Of a stretch of DNA of 33,023 nucleotides, positions 8,281 through 17,142 are shown piece after piece. The position numbers and the translations under genes are program-made. The stretch is from Bacteroidia bacterium (GTDB taxonomy: Bacteria > Bacteroidota > Bacteroidia > AKYH767-A > OLB10). The notes beneath the pieces were generated by a model that was not told the DNA's origin, made no database searches, and worked only from the letters and a program-made list of their open reading frames with translations. Where the stretch lies: positions 1 through 33,023 of the forward strand of contig JADLBQ010000042.1 in assembly GCA_020847635.1 (NCBI GenBank). Reading direction: 5' to 3'. The stretch's first letter is position 1. Each line of letters opens with the position of its first letter.

Positions 8281-8997
8281 TCAGTTCATTGGTACTTCAA
8301 TCATCAGCAGTTCACTGTTATCTGCTTTTGATAAAAATTGAATATTATGGGTATTCCATACTCCTAATGCATCCTTTTGGCTCAGCAGTTCTCCATTTAT
8401 CTCAAATACTCCCTTTACAACCATCATATAAACTCCATTGCCTGCTTTATGGACTGAATAAGTGCCTAAAAAGTTCTTTTCAAAATTACCCATACTCAGA
8501 AATGCATCCTGGTAAATCCATAAACCAGAGTCAACAGGCCCGGGCTGAACCAATAACTGGAATTTATTCCTTCTGTCATTTACATCAAAAGCAGCCTTGC
8601 CATAGCGGGGTTGTACATTCTTGATTTTTGGAAAGATCCAGATCTGAAATAAGTTGACCGGTCCGGAAGCTGACGAGTTGAATTCACTGTGTAGTATTCC
8701 CTTTCCTGCACTCATAACCTGTACTTCACCACTACGAATGACTGCTCCATTTAACAGGCTATCCTTATGCTCTAATGATCCGCTTAAAGGAATCGTAATA
8801 ATTTCCATGTTATCATGAGGGTGTGTTCCGAATCCCTTTCCGGCTTCAATGGTATCGTCATTTAAAACCCGAAGCTTACCAAAGTGTACCCGCTCTGGGT
8901 TTTGCCAACTTGCAAAACTAAACGAATGATAGGCATTAAGCCAACCATGACTTACATGTCCCCGGCTGTTTGCCGGATGAAAAACAAATTTTGTCAT
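8281..8997 (-). CDS. Pirin family bicupin protein
   Basis: This 238-residue protein has the pirin signature: FHPANSRGHVSHGWLNAYHSFSFASW at the start, broken here into its key residues, then THPHDNMEII with His59 and His61, and GILHSEF with His103 and Glu105. These are the four metal ligands of the N-terminal cupin. The second cupin (about 125-235) has lost obvious metal ligands, as is usual. Pirins of this YhhW/YhaK type bind iron or another metal. Some have quercetin 2,3-dioxygenase activity, but the physiological role in bacteria is mostly unsettled. It is transcribed away from fmt, with 117 bases between the two start codons. The family is firm and the biological function is open. Confidence 0.9.
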   Translation of the reverse strand: MTKFVFHPANSRGHVSHGWLNAYHSFSFASWQNPERVHFGKLRVLNDDTIEAGKGFGTHPHDNMEIITIPLSGSLEHKDSLLNGAVIRSGEVQVMSAGKGILHSEFNSSASGPVNLFQIWIFPKIKNVQPRYGKAAFDVNDRRNKFQLLVQPGPVDSGLWIYQDAFLSMGNFEKNFLGTYSVHKAGNGVYMMVVKGVFEINGELLSQKDALGVWNTHNIQFLSKADNSELLMIEVPMN

Positions 8998-9114
8998 TTC
9001 CAGTGTTTTAAGTGCGTAGTCCAGCGTTTTAAATGAGTAGGAACATTTGAAACTCTAAAAAGTTTATTTCTCCGATTTGTTATTTATTTACAGCTGTAAT
9101 CCATTTCAAATCCA

Positions 9115-10071
9115 ATGAAAATCATTTTTGCCGGAACTGCTGAATTTGCTGTTCCTTCGCTTGAAGCAATAATTCAAAACGGATTTGAAGTGGCTGGCGT
9201 GCTTACAACTCCTGATAAGCCTGCAGGCCGTGGATTAAAACTAACTGTTTCACCGGTAAAATCAGCTGCTCAGAAGCATAACCTGAGAATATGGCAACCA
9301 GCTAACCTGAAGGATGCAAATTTTCTGAATGAGATTTACCAGCTTAAGCCCGACCTGATGGTTGTAATCGCTTTCCGGATGATGCCAAAAGCACTCTGGT
9401 CAATTCCTGAATTAGGAACAATTAACCTGCATGCATCGCTGCTGCCTCAGTACCGGGGAGCTGCACCGATTAACCGGGCAATTATGAATGGAGAAAAGCA
9501 AACGGGGCTAACTACCTTCTTTATCAATGATGTGATTGATACCGGTGAGATTATTCTTAATGAAAAAATCTCTATTGGAGAATTAGAAACAGCCGGTGAG
9601 CTCCATGACCGGATGATGATTGCAGGTGCTGATCTTATAATCAGAACCATTAAAGCGATTGAATCGGGGAAGATCGAAACAATCCGGCAGGATACTTTTG
9701 CCGGGCAGAAAGACATGCTGCAAACAGCACCTAAAATCTTCAAACCAGACTGCCGGATTGACTGGAACCGAAGTGCTGATGAAATCTTGAACCAAATCAG
9801 GGGATTAAGCCCCTATCCGGCAGCCTACTTTGAAATCAAATACCCTAACGGGAAAGCATTAACGCTAAAGATTTATTCGGCAAGCAAGGTATCCGAATCT
9901 GCTTCCGAAACGGGCTTACTCAAGTCAGACGGAAAAACTTTTTTCCGGATTTCCTGCAAAGATGGATGGATTGAACTCAATGAAATTCAACCAGCCGGTA
10001 AAAATCAGATGAATGTAAAAGCCTGGCTTAACGGACTAAAAGGAATAATCAATTTCTCAGTTCTTAAGTAA
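9115..10071 (+). CDS. fmt: Methionyl-tRNA formyltransferase
   Basis: Fmt formylates Met-tRNA(fMet) from 10-formyltetrahydrofolate for translation initiation. At 318 residues it has the usual length (E. coli 315). The catalytic triad is visible as Asn104 and His106 in INLHASLLPQYRG, and Asp142 in DVIDTGEI. The folate loop LLPQYRGAAPINRAI and the N-terminal IIFAGTAEFAVPSLEAI are classic. The C-terminal OB-fold (about 205-318) contains IRGLSPYPAAYFE. The gene starts at ATG in the divergent gap with the pirin gene and is not in an evident operon. The end is followed by a 170-base convergent gap with aroA. The more usual partner, def, is not in the window. Confidence 0.97.
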   Translation: MKIIFAGTAEFAVPSLEAIIQNGFEVAGVLTTPDKPAGRGLKLTVSPVKSAAQKHNLRIWQPANLKDANFLNEIYQLKPDLMVVIAFRMMPKALWSIPELGTINLHASLLPQYRGAAPINRAIMNGEKQTGLTTFFINDVIDTGEIILNEKISIGELETAGELHDRMMIAGADLIIRTIKAIESGKIETIRQDTFAGQKDMLQTAPKIFKPDCRIDWNRSADEILNQIRGLSPYPAAYFEIKYPNGKALTLKIYSASKVSESASETGLLKSDGKTFFRISCKDGWIELNEIQPAGKNQMNVKAWLNGLKGIINFSVLK

Positions 10072-10241
10072 TCTGATAATAATTATTCTGTTTACATGTT
10101 TACTAAATGTTCCGGTATAGGCTCCTAAAACTCACCAGTAACTTTCTGATGAATTTATTCTGGTGTTGGCATTGATTTAGAATTATTTTCAGGAAGATGT
10201 CTTATTGTAAAGACAGCATTGAAATTTAAATGAGGTTATGA

Positions 10242-11462
10242 CTAGTTAATTTCACCAATTTTCTTGAAGTCGTCCCAAAACGAAGGATAAGATTTCATAA
10301 CAACAAGCGGGTCTTCAATAGTAACCGGTTGCAAGACAGAAAGTGGAGAATAGGCTAATACCATCCGGTGGTCATTATGGGTAGCAAAGCGGTCACTGAC
10401 AAACCGGAATGACGGATAAAGCACACATTCATCATCAGAAATAATATCGAGCCGTGCATTTATTTTTACCAGTTCTTTGCGCATAGCTTCCAGCCGATCC
10501 GTTTCCTTGATTCGCAGGTTCCGGGTTCCTGTAAGTAGCAGTCTTACATTTTTAACGGCAGCAGTTACCATCATAGCCTGAGCCAGGTCTGGATTCTGAC
10601 TACAATCAAGCTCCAGGTCAGATGGCAATGATCCTTTGATTTTTGTCAAAACAATACCATGAGAATAAAACCCGGTTTGAACTCCAAAGTGGTGCATCCA
10701 ATCACAAAGAACAGCATCCCCCTGGAGCGAGAATTCCTTCAATCCGTGAATCGTTAAATCTGCCTGATCTGAAAATGCAACTGCCTGAAACCAGACTGAG
10801 GCAGATGACCAGTCTCCTTCTATTTTATAATCTGTTAATTTAAATTCCTGCCTAGTAACTTTAATGATTCCGTCAAACTCGCTGTAAACGATTCCCGCCT
10901 GTTTCATTAACTCAAGCGTCATTTTCAGATAAGGCTCAGATGCAATTTTACCTATTAGCCTTAATTCAATTCCGTTTGGTAACAACGGTGCAATCATCAG
11001 AAGTGCAGAGAGGTACTGGCTGCTTTCTGAGGCATCAATGGTAGCCTTTTGTTTCAAAAATTTATTTTCAATCGGTACAATTTCAACTGGTGGATAACCT
11101 TGAATTCTGGAATAATTAATCTTAAATCCAAGCTGACGAAGGGCTTCAACCAGCTTGCCTACCGGGCGTTTGCAGAGGCTCTCTGATCCTGTAATAATCC
11201 TATTTTTATTGGTAATGCAGTAATAAGCAATCAAAAACCGAAGTGCAGTTCCACTTTCTTTGACATAAACCTGTTTACTTTCTTTCTCAAAAATCTTTTT
11301 TAAAATCACAACATCTTCTGCATTCGATAAATTTGAAAATCTAAACTGTTTATTACTTATTTGATGCAGGATGAGAGCCCGGTTACTTTCACTTTTTGAA
11401 CCTGGAAGCTTAATAACAGATTTCAGACTTTTAGTTGCCGAAAGATGATACAGGAAACTCAC
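10242..11462 (-). CDS. aroA: 3-phosphoshikimate 1-carboxyvinyltransferase (EPSP synthase)
   Basis: EPSP synthase joins PEP to shikimate-3-phosphate, the sixth step of the shikimate pathway. Motifs are LPGSKSESNRALI (residues 19-31 from the chosen start), SGTALRFL, KRPVGKL with the following LRQLG, and NDHRMVLAYSPLS near the end. I choose GTG 11462 (406 residues), because family members have about 15-20 residues before the LPGSKS motif and this GTG lies 4 bases after the aroB stop. An ATG at 11504 would add 14 residues without family resemblance and overlap aroB by 38 bases, and some callers would use it. This is the third gene of the aro operon. Confidence 0.93.
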   Translation of the reverse strand: MSFLYHLSATKSLKSVIKLPGSKSESNRALILHQISNKQFRFSNLSNAEDVVILKKIFEKESKQVYVKESGTALRFLIAYYCITNKNRIITGSESLCKRPVGKLVEALRQLGFKINYSRIQGYPPVEIVPIENKFLKQKATIDASESSQYLSALLMIAPLLPNGIELRLIGKIASEPYLKMTLELMKQAGIVYSEFDGIIKVTRQEFKLTDYKIEGDWSSASVWFQAVAFSDQADLTIHGLKEFSLQGDAVLCDWMHHFGVQTGFYSHGIVLTKIKGSLPSDLELDCSQNPDLAQAMMVTAAVKNVRLLLTGTRNLRIKETDRLEAMRKELVKINARLDIISDDECVLYPSFRFVSDRFATHNDHRMVLAYSPLSVLQPVTIEDPLVVMKSYPSFWDDFKKIGEIN

Positions 11463-11466
11463 TTTT

Positions 11467-12510
11467 TCAGGAATGAAGAGCAAAGTTACAGTATTGAAAA
11501 GCACTGTAAATAATATCAGGCTGAACCTTAGTATTAATTTTCACTTTACCAATTCCTTCTGGCAGGGCCATTCTGATTTCCTGTTTTCGGTTTTTTTTAT
11601 CCTGCTTCATCAGACTGAATAGCTTATCAAAATCAGCTTCTGCAATATGGGGTAATTCGAAATGATGACTAATCAGGTCTGTAATTTGATTCAACTCCTT
11701 TACTGTAATCAGACTTTTATTTAAGGCAATAAACGACTCTGCAACCATGCCTAACGCAATGGCTTCACCATGCAGCAGGTAGTCTTTCCTGGTTGCCATC
11801 AGGCTTTCAAACGCATGGCCTGCTGTATGTCCAAAATTTAATGCCTGCCTGGTTTTCAAATCAAACGGATCCTGCTTTAGAATATTCTGTTTTATTCGGA
11901 CAGCCCGGCTAACCAGCGGTTGCAATTGTTGAGGAATAATTTCTGTATTACTCAGTTTTCTGAACAGTTTCTTATCAGCAATGATTGCCGTTTTGATCAT
12001 TTCAGCAAATCCGGAAAGAAGAGTCCGCTTGTCCAGGGTTTTCAAAAAAGCAGGTTCAATCAGAACTGCAACCGGAAAATGAAAACTGCCAATGATGTTT
12101 TTTATATTCTTAAAATCAAGTGCTGTTTTACCACCAATGGCTGCATCACACTGTGCCAGTAATGTTGTCGGGATATTTACTACATCGATTCCCCGCTTAT
12201 AAACTGAGGCTGCAAATCCGCCTGTATCGGTAACCATACCACCTCCCAGGTTGATAAGCAATGAATCTTTGCCTGTTCCCCGCTCAGTAAGTTGATTCCA
12301 GATAAAACCAGCTGACTGAAGCGATTTGTTTTTTTCTCCGGCTGAAATAATGATCCGTTCATGTATCGGTAGTTTGCTTTTTATGACCGGATAACAATAC
12401 CTGGCTGTATTTTTGTCACATAATACAAACACCATTGAATAGCTCCTGCCTTTTATAAACTGGCGCAGCTTTTGCCAGCAATCAGGATTTTGAATTATTC
12501 TGCTGTTCAT
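11467..12510 (-). CDS. aroB: 3-dehydroquinate synthase
   Basis: AroB is an NAD- and metal-dependent enzyme that converts DAHP to 3-dehydroquinate, the second step of the shikimate pathway. Visible motifs are SAGEKNKSLQ, the NAD-binding LGGGMVTDTGGFAASVYKRG, IPTTLLAQCDAAIGGKT, the metal ligand Glu in SGFAEMIKTA, and ligand histidines in NFGHTAGHAFE and LLHGEAIALGM. I use ATG 12510 (347 residues), which starts MNSRIIQNPDCW and overlaps the DAHP synthase gene by 29 bases. Earlier possible starts at 12537, 12540 (ATG) or 12546 (GTG) would lengthen the overlap. The overlap on both sides indicates a tightly coupled aro operon. Confidence 0.95.
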   Translation of the reverse strand: MNSRIIQNPDCWQKLRQFIKGRSYSMVFVLCDKNTARYCYPVIKSKLPIHERIIISAGEKNKSLQSAGFIWNQLTERGTGKDSLLINLGGGMVTDTGGFAASVYKRGIDVVNIPTTLLAQCDAAIGGKTALDFKNIKNIIGSFHFPVAVLIEPAFLKTLDKRTLLSGFAEMIKTAIIADKKLFRKLSNTEIIPQQLQPLVSRAVRIKQNILKQDPFDLKTRQALNFGHTAGHAFESLMATRKDYLLHGEAIALGMVAESFIALNKSLITVKELNQITDLISHHFELPHIAEADFDKLFSLMKQDKKNRKQEIRMALPEGIGKVKINTKVQPDIIYSAFQYCNFALHS

Positions 12511-13621
12511 ACTTTGAAAGCAAAGGTTGCTCAGCATCATGGTCACTGTTTAGAATCTGATTTTGTAGCCTCAGACTCTCGTTGTGTATGAATTCAAACA
12601 GCCTGGTAACAAAAACCTCATCCAACTCTTCTGTTTTGCCTTGTTTCACCCTATCCTCAAGCATCTCCGTCCATCGCTTAAGCTGAAGCAAAGTCACATT
12701 ACTTGAATTTTTAAATTCACCTATTCGCTGAACAAGTCTGAACCGGCCTGCCAGCAATTGCAGCAACTCATGATCAATACTATCAATATGGTTTCTCAGT
12801 TCCTCAATTGTTGTTTTAAAAACGATGTCATCACTTTTTGATTTTCTAACATTCAGTTTTTCAATAAGCTCATTAAATTGACGGGGTGTTATCTGTTGCT
12901 GACTGTCGCTGAGAGCTTCTTCAGGATGGTAATGCGTTTCAATCATCAGCCCCTGCAAATCAAGATCCAGTGCATGCTGAGCAATTGCCGGAATGAATTC
13001 CTGTTTGCCGGAAATATGGCTAACGTCACAAATAACAGCAACATCAGGCAGTTGCCGTTTTAATTCAATTACAATCTCCCAGTGAGGTGCATTTCTGAGG
13101 CTGGAAGATGTAAGAGACGTAAACCCCCGGTGAACAGCCAGAAGTTTTCCAATTCCTGCTTTGTTTAACCTTTCCAATGCTCCGATCCACAATTGCAAAT
13201 CAGGACTGACCGGGTTTTTTACCATAACCGGCACATCCGTACCAATGAGTGCTTTTGCAATTTCCTGAACATAAAACGGATTTACCGTAGTGCGTGCTCC
13301 CAGCCATAAAACATCAATACCGGCTTTTAATGCTTTTTCCACATGATAGGAATTTCCTACTTCAACAGCTGTTAATAAGCCGGTCTTCCGGCCTGCTTCT
13401 GCCAGCCAGGATAATGCTTGTTCACCCTTACCTTCAAACGAACCCGGACGGGTTCGGGGCTTCCAGATTCCGGCTCTAAGTATATGAGCCTTGCCGGTAG
13501 CTTTAATCAGCTGAGCCGTAATCATAATCTGCTGGTAAGATTCTGCACCACATGGCCCGGCAATGATTAATGGACCACTTAAAGACGGAACCCAGTTTTG
13601 AACCGGAATCAGTTTTATCAT
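12482..13621 (-). CDS. Bifunctional DAHP synthase / chorismate mutase (AroQ type)
   Basis: This 379-residue protein joins two enzymes of aromatic amino-acid synthesis. Residues 1-255 are a KDPG-aldolase-type (type Ib) DAHP synthase: IAGPCGAES (20-28), LRAGIWKPRTRPGSFEG (48-64), GARTTVNPF (108-116), MVKNPVSPD (133-141), HRGF (164-167) and CDVSHISGK (198-206). Residues about 268-360 are an AroQ chorismate mutase: ELRNHIDSIDHELLQLLAGR (274-293) and the Lys in GEFK (301-304) match the active-site pattern. The N-terminal and C-terminal activities mark pathway entry and the branch to Phe/Tyr, which suggests prephenate-sensitive feedback, as known for related fusions. It is first in the aro operon. 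The last 20 residues are polar and unconserved in look. Confidence 0.93.
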   Translation of the reverse strand: MIKLIPVQNWVPSLSGPLIIAGPCGAESYQQIMITAQLIKATGKAHILRAGIWKPRTRPGSFEGKGEQALSWLAEAGRKTGLLTAVEVGNSYHVEKALKAGIDVLWLGARTTVNPFYVQEIAKALIGTDVPVMVKNPVSPDLQLWIGALERLNKAGIGKLLAVHRGFTSLTSSSLRNAPHWEIVIELKRQLPDVAVICDVSHISGKQEFIPAIAQHALDLDLQGLMIETHYHPEEALSDSQQQITPRQFNELIEKLNVRKSKSDDIVFKTTIEELRNHIDSIDHELLQLLAGRFRLVQRIGEFKNSSNVTLLQLKRWTEMLEDRVKQGKTEELDEVFVTRLFEFIHNESLRLQNQILNSDHDAEQPLLSKYEQQNNSKS

Positions 13622-13625
13622 AGTG

Positions 13626-13633
13626 CGAAGGTA
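13626..13633 (-). promoter_or_regulatory. Bacteroidota -7 box TACCTTCG for the aro operon
   Basis: On the - strand TACCTTCG followed by C differs from TAnnTTTG at one position and ends only 4 bases before the ATG at 13621. If it is used, the aro mRNA would be nearly leaderless. It may be coincidental, since the -33 region is not clear. Confidence 0.35.
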
Positions 13634-13722
13634 GTGACTCCCCGGCTTTCAGAATTGAATGAATCCGTCATCTGTAAATCTTAATTTCTGAATCATGCAT
13701 CGTTCAACTCATTGTCTATCCT

Positions 13723-13730
13723 TATCTTCG
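13723..13730 (+). promoter_or_regulatory. Bacteroidota -7 box TATCTTCG for lpdA
   Basis: TATCTTCG followed by C has the same TTCG variant as the aro-operon box. It lies 23 bases before ATG 13754. A TTC at 13703-13705 could serve as a weak -33 element with a 17-base spacer. Confidence 0.4.
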
Positions 13731-13753
13731 CCCTTCAAATTAAATTTCTGACT

Positions 13754-15142
13754 ATGAGTTATGATGTAATTATTATAGGAAGCGGACCGGGAGGTTATGT
13801 AGCAGCCATCCGTGCTTCTCAATTAGGAATGAAAACCGCTATTGTTGAAAGAGCCGAACTGGGTGGAATTTGCCTGAACTGGGGTTGTATTCCAACCAAA
13901 GCACTCTTGAAAAGTGCCCAGGTTTATGAGTACCTGATGCATGCTCAGGAATACGGACTAAAGGCATCGGGAGTTGACAAGGACTTTGGATCCGTTGTAA
14001 AACGATCGCGTGACGTTGCCGGGAAAATGAGTAAGGGTGTTCAATTCTTAATGAAGAAAAACAAGATTGAAGTTATTGCCGGAACTGCCAAAGTTAAACC
14101 CGGGAAAAAAATTCAGGTAAAAAGTGCTGACGGTAAAGAAAGCACCCTTGAAGCGAAACATATCATTATTGCTACCGGTGCCCGTTCCCGTGAATTGCCC
14201 ACCCTGATACAGGATGGCAAAAAAATAATCGGCTACCGGGAAGCAATTGCTCTTTCCGTTCAGCCGGCATCCATGATTGTAGTTGGTTCTGGAGCAATTG
14301 GCAGTGAGTTTGCTTATTTTTATAATGCTATGGGAACCAAAGTCACACTGATTGAGTTCATGCCAAACATTGTTCCGGTTGAAGATGAAGAAGTCTCAAA
14401 AGCACTTGAGAAATCATTTACCAGACAGGGTATTAAAGTAATGACCTCTTCTGAAGTAACTGCATCAGACACCTCAGGTTCTGTTTGTAAAGTAACTGTT
14501 AAGACTCCAAAAGGTGAAGAAAAACTGGAAGCCGAAGTTATTCTGAGTGCTGTTGGAATAACGACTAATATTGAAAATATAGGACTGGAAGAAACTGGAA
14601 TTCTCACGGATAAAGGAAAAATCCTCGTCAATGATTTTTACCAGACCAACATTCCGGGATATTATGCTATTGGTGACATAGTAAAAGGTCCGGCACTGGC
14701 TCATGTCGCTTCCCATGAAGGTATCACCTGCGTTGAAAAGATTGCCGGACTGGATGTTGAGCCAATTGACTATCACAATATCCCCGGATGTACATACTGC
14801 CAGCCCGAAATTGCTTCTGTCGGTTTAACTGAGAAGGCGGCCAAAGAAAAAGGTCTTGATATTAAAACAGGTAAATTCCCATTCTCAGCATCCGGAAAAG
14901 CTTCTGCTGCCGGAACAACGGAAGGATTTGTAAAAGTTATTTTTGATGCTAAATACGGTGAATGGCTGGGCTGCCACATGATTGGCGCCAATGTGACTGA
15001 AATGATAGCAGAAGTCGTTACCGCACGTAAGCTTGAAACTACCGGATATGAAATCATAAAAACGATTCACCCGCACCCAACAATGAGTGAAGCTATAATG
15101 GAAGCCGTTGCTGCTGCTTATGGAGAAGTCATTCACATATAA
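13754..15142 (+). CDS. lpdA: Dihydrolipoyl dehydrogenase (E3)
   Basis: This FAD flavoprotein reoxidises dihydrolipoamide in pyruvate and 2-oxo acid dehydrogenase complexes and the glycine cleavage system, passing electrons to NAD. I use ATG 13754 (462 residues, MSYDVIIIGSGPGGYVAA); the upstream in-frame codons lie over a promoter box. Motifs are the FAD GSGPGG at 9-14, the redox-active pair Cys40/Cys45 in GGICLNWGCIPTK, the NAD-binding GSGAIGSEFA, GYYAIGD in the FAD-binding domain, and the HPHPTMSEA active-site base of the partner subunit near the C terminus. The gene stands alone, with no E1 or E2 gene alongside, and is divergent from the aro operon. Confidence 0.97.
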   Translation: MSYDVIIIGSGPGGYVAAIRASQLGMKTAIVERAELGGICLNWGCIPTKALLKSAQVYEYLMHAQEYGLKASGVDKDFGSVVKRSRDVAGKMSKGVQFLMKKNKIEVIAGTAKVKPGKKIQVKSADGKESTLEAKHIIIATGARSRELPTLIQDGKKIIGYREAIALSVQPASMIVVGSGAIGSEFAYFYNAMGTKVTLIEFMPNIVPVEDEEVSKALEKSFTRQGIKVMTSSEVTASDTSGSVCKVTVKTPKGEEKLEAEVILSAVGITTNIENIGLEETGILTDKGKILVNDFYQTNIPGYYAIGDIVKGPALAHVASHEGITCVEKIAGLDVEPIDYHNIPGCTYCQPEIASVGLTEKAAKEKGLDIKTGKFPFSASGKASAAGTTEGFVKVIFDAKYGEWLGCHMIGANVTEMIAEVVTARKLETTGYEIIKTIHPHPTMSEAIMEAVAAAYGEVIHI

Positions 15143-15154
15143 TCCTTTTAGAAG

Positions 15155-15196
15155 ATTGAGATGAGCAAAACAATTTCCCTGTTTAGTTCTCTCAAT
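15155..15196 (+). promoter_or_regulatory. Possible stem-loop in the asnB leader
   Basis: ATTGAGA at 15155-15161 is complementary to TCTCAAT at 15190-15196, and inside it AAAC at 15168-15171 pairs with GTTT at 15181-15184. The two nested stems lie between the lpdA stop and the asparagine synthetase start. There is no T-run, so an RNA leader structure is more likely than a terminator. The stems are short, so chance pairing is possible. Confidence 0.2.
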
Positions 15197-15237
15197 TGCT
15201 ATTCTTTCATTCTAAATGGGCTGCCCTGCTGAACTAA

Positions 15238-17139
15238 ATGTGTGGTATTTCAGGTATTGTTAGTTTTAGCAAAAACAGTGAGCCTCAGCAATACAATATT
15301 GACCAGGCTGTTGACAGTCTTTCGTTAAGAGGACCGGACGCCAGAGGCATATACTCCTTTAAAAATGTTGTTTTCGGTCACCGAAGACTTTCTGTAATTG
15401 ATTTGAGTGATGCCGGTAAACAGCCGATGACTGATCAATCCGGGCGGTTCACTATTATTCTGAACGGTGAGTTTTTTAATTTCAAACAGTACAGGGAATT
15501 GGTCCTGGCAAAAGGATTCAACCTCACTTCAGATTCGGACACCGAGGTATTGCTTTATCTCTATATCATGGAGAAAGAAAAATGTCTGGAACGGATTAAT
15601 GGCTTTTTTGCACTTGCTATTTTTGACAATGAAAATCAGGAATTGTTTTTAGCCCGTGACCGTTATGGTGTCAAACCACTGGTTTATTATTTAGATGAAA
15701 ACCAGTTTGTATTTGCTTCTGAAATAAAATCACTGCTAAAATTCAAACTTGACCTGACTCTGGATAAGGCTTCCTTGCTGTCGTTCTTTCAGCTAAATTA
15801 TTTTCAACCTCCTTACTCTGTTTTCAAAGAAATCAGAAAACTCAGGCCCGGCCATTTCATGAAATTCAGTACTCACAGCATTTCAGCTGTCAGTGAAAAA
15901 CAATGGTATTCTATTCCCCGAGAAGAGCATCCTGAAATTAATTACCAGCAGGCTTTAAAACATCTCGAGAAGCTTACCGAAGAAGCCGTTCAAAGAAGAA
16001 TGATTAGTGATGTTCCGCTGGGCTGTTTCCTGAGTGGCGGCTGGGATTCCTCCATAATTACAGCCCTGGCAGCAAGATATAAACCCAACCTGAAAACTTT
16101 TTCTATCGGATTTAAGGATGAACCGGAATTTGATGAAACCGAATATGCTCATGCGGTTGCTAACATGCATCAGACCGAACATACAACTTTCAGTCTTACC
16201 AATGATGACTTATTTGAAATTCTGTTTGATGTTTTGAATTACATGGACGAACCCTTTGCCGACAGTTCGGCATTGAATGTTTACATTCTCAGTCAGCATA
16301 CCCGGAGAGAAGTTACAGTTGCTCTTTCAGGTGATGGAGCTGACGAACTTTTCCTGGGTTATAACAAACACCGTGCAGAGTGGATTGTCCGTAATCAGCC
16401 CTTATTAACTTCTTCTATGCGTCTATTGTCACCGGTATTAAAGCATTTTTCTGGATCAAGGGAAGGAAAATCAGCTAACCAGCTCAGGCAGTTTAACCGG
16501 TTTGTCAGTGGTGCCCGGCTCAATGCGGCTAACCGTTACTGGCGCTGGTGCAGTCTCATGGATGAAGCAGAAGCTTTTTCTTTTATCAGACATAGTGAAA
16601 CCGAAAAAATCCATTATCAGCAAAGAAGAACTGAAATCCTGAAAATCCTGGAAGGAACAAAAAACATGAACGATGTTTTTTGTGCTGATTTTAATTTAGT
16701 GCTTACCGGAGATATGCTGATTAAGGCAGATTCAATGACGATGGCAAACAGCCTGGAGGTTCGTTGCCCGTTTCTGGATTTTGAGCTTGTCAACTTTGTT
16801 TCAGGACTGCCTTCATCTTATAAGATTGACAACCGTTCACAGAAAAAAATTTTAAAAGATACATTTAGGCATTTAGTTCCCAATTCAGTTAAAACCCGGA
16901 AGAAACATGGTTTTGAAGTACCTCTGCTGAAATGGTTTCGTACCGGACTTAAGCCGCTCATTGATGAATTGCTTGACAGAAACTTCATTTCCGGACAAAA
17001 CATTTTTGACCCGGAAGAAACAGAAAAACTCAGGCAGCAGATTAACACCGCCTATCCCGGAGAGGCTGTAGCCCGGATCTGGGCACTGATTGTTTTTCAA
17101 TACTGGTGGAAAAGACATCATTCCTTTTTAAAATCCTGA
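15238..17139 (+). CDS. asnB: Asparagine synthetase (glutamine-hydrolysing)
   Basis: This 633-residue class II amidotransferase makes asparagine, or amidates a related carboxylate, using glutamine and ATP. Cys2 after the initiator Met is the glutaminase nucleophile. RGPDARG (31-37), HRRLSVIDLS (48-57), LNGEFFNF (75-82) and SDSDTEV (98-104) complete that domain. The synthetase domain has the pyrophosphate loop SGGWDSS (266-272), LSGDGADELFLGYNKH, and RCPFLDFELVNF. Trp in the SGGxDSS loop is unusual, since small or aliphatic residues are commoner. A GT4 gene follows by 3 bases, so this may belong to the AsnB-like enzymes of glycan loci that amidate sugar acids. Plain asparagine synthesis remains possible. 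Confidence 0.9.
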   Translation: MCGISGIVSFSKNSEPQQYNIDQAVDSLSLRGPDARGIYSFKNVVFGHRRLSVIDLSDAGKQPMTDQSGRFTIILNGEFFNFKQYRELVLAKGFNLTSDSDTEVLLYLYIMEKEKCLERINGFFALAIFDNENQELFLARDRYGVKPLVYYLDENQFVFASEIKSLLKFKLDLTLDKASLLSFFQLNYFQPPYSVFKEIRKLRPGHFMKFSTHSISAVSEKQWYSIPREEHPEINYQQALKHLEKLTEEAVQRRMISDVPLGCFLSGGWDSSIITALAARYKPNLKTFSIGFKDEPEFDETEYAHAVANMHQTEHTTFSLTNDDLFEILFDVLNYMDEPFADSSALNVYILSQHTRREVTVALSGDGADELFLGYNKHRAEWIVRNQPLLTSSMRLLSPVLKHFSGSREGKSANQLRQFNRFVSGARLNAANRYWRWCSLMDEAEAFSFIRHSETEKIHYQQRRTEILKILEGTKNMNDVFCADFNLVLTGDMLIKADSMTMANSLEVRCPFLDFELVNFVSGLPSSYKIDNRSQKKILKDTFRHLVPNSVKTRKKHGFEVPLLKWFRTGLKPLIDELLDRNFISGQNIFDPEETEKLRQQINTAYPGEAVARIWALIVFQYWWKRHHSFLKS

Positions 17140-17142
17140 ATT

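Noticed and set aside
8289-8624. 111-codon + strand frame
   Set aside because: It is antisense to the pirin gene and has no family resemblance.
10198-10215. Hairpin TGTCTT-N6-AAGACA between fmt and aroA
   Set aside because: The 6-bp AT-rich stem has no T-run on either side, so I cannot call it a terminator for either convergent gene.
14320-15136. Several 80-100 codon - strand frames
   Set aside because: They are shadows of the lpdA coding sequence, low in complexity and without motifs.
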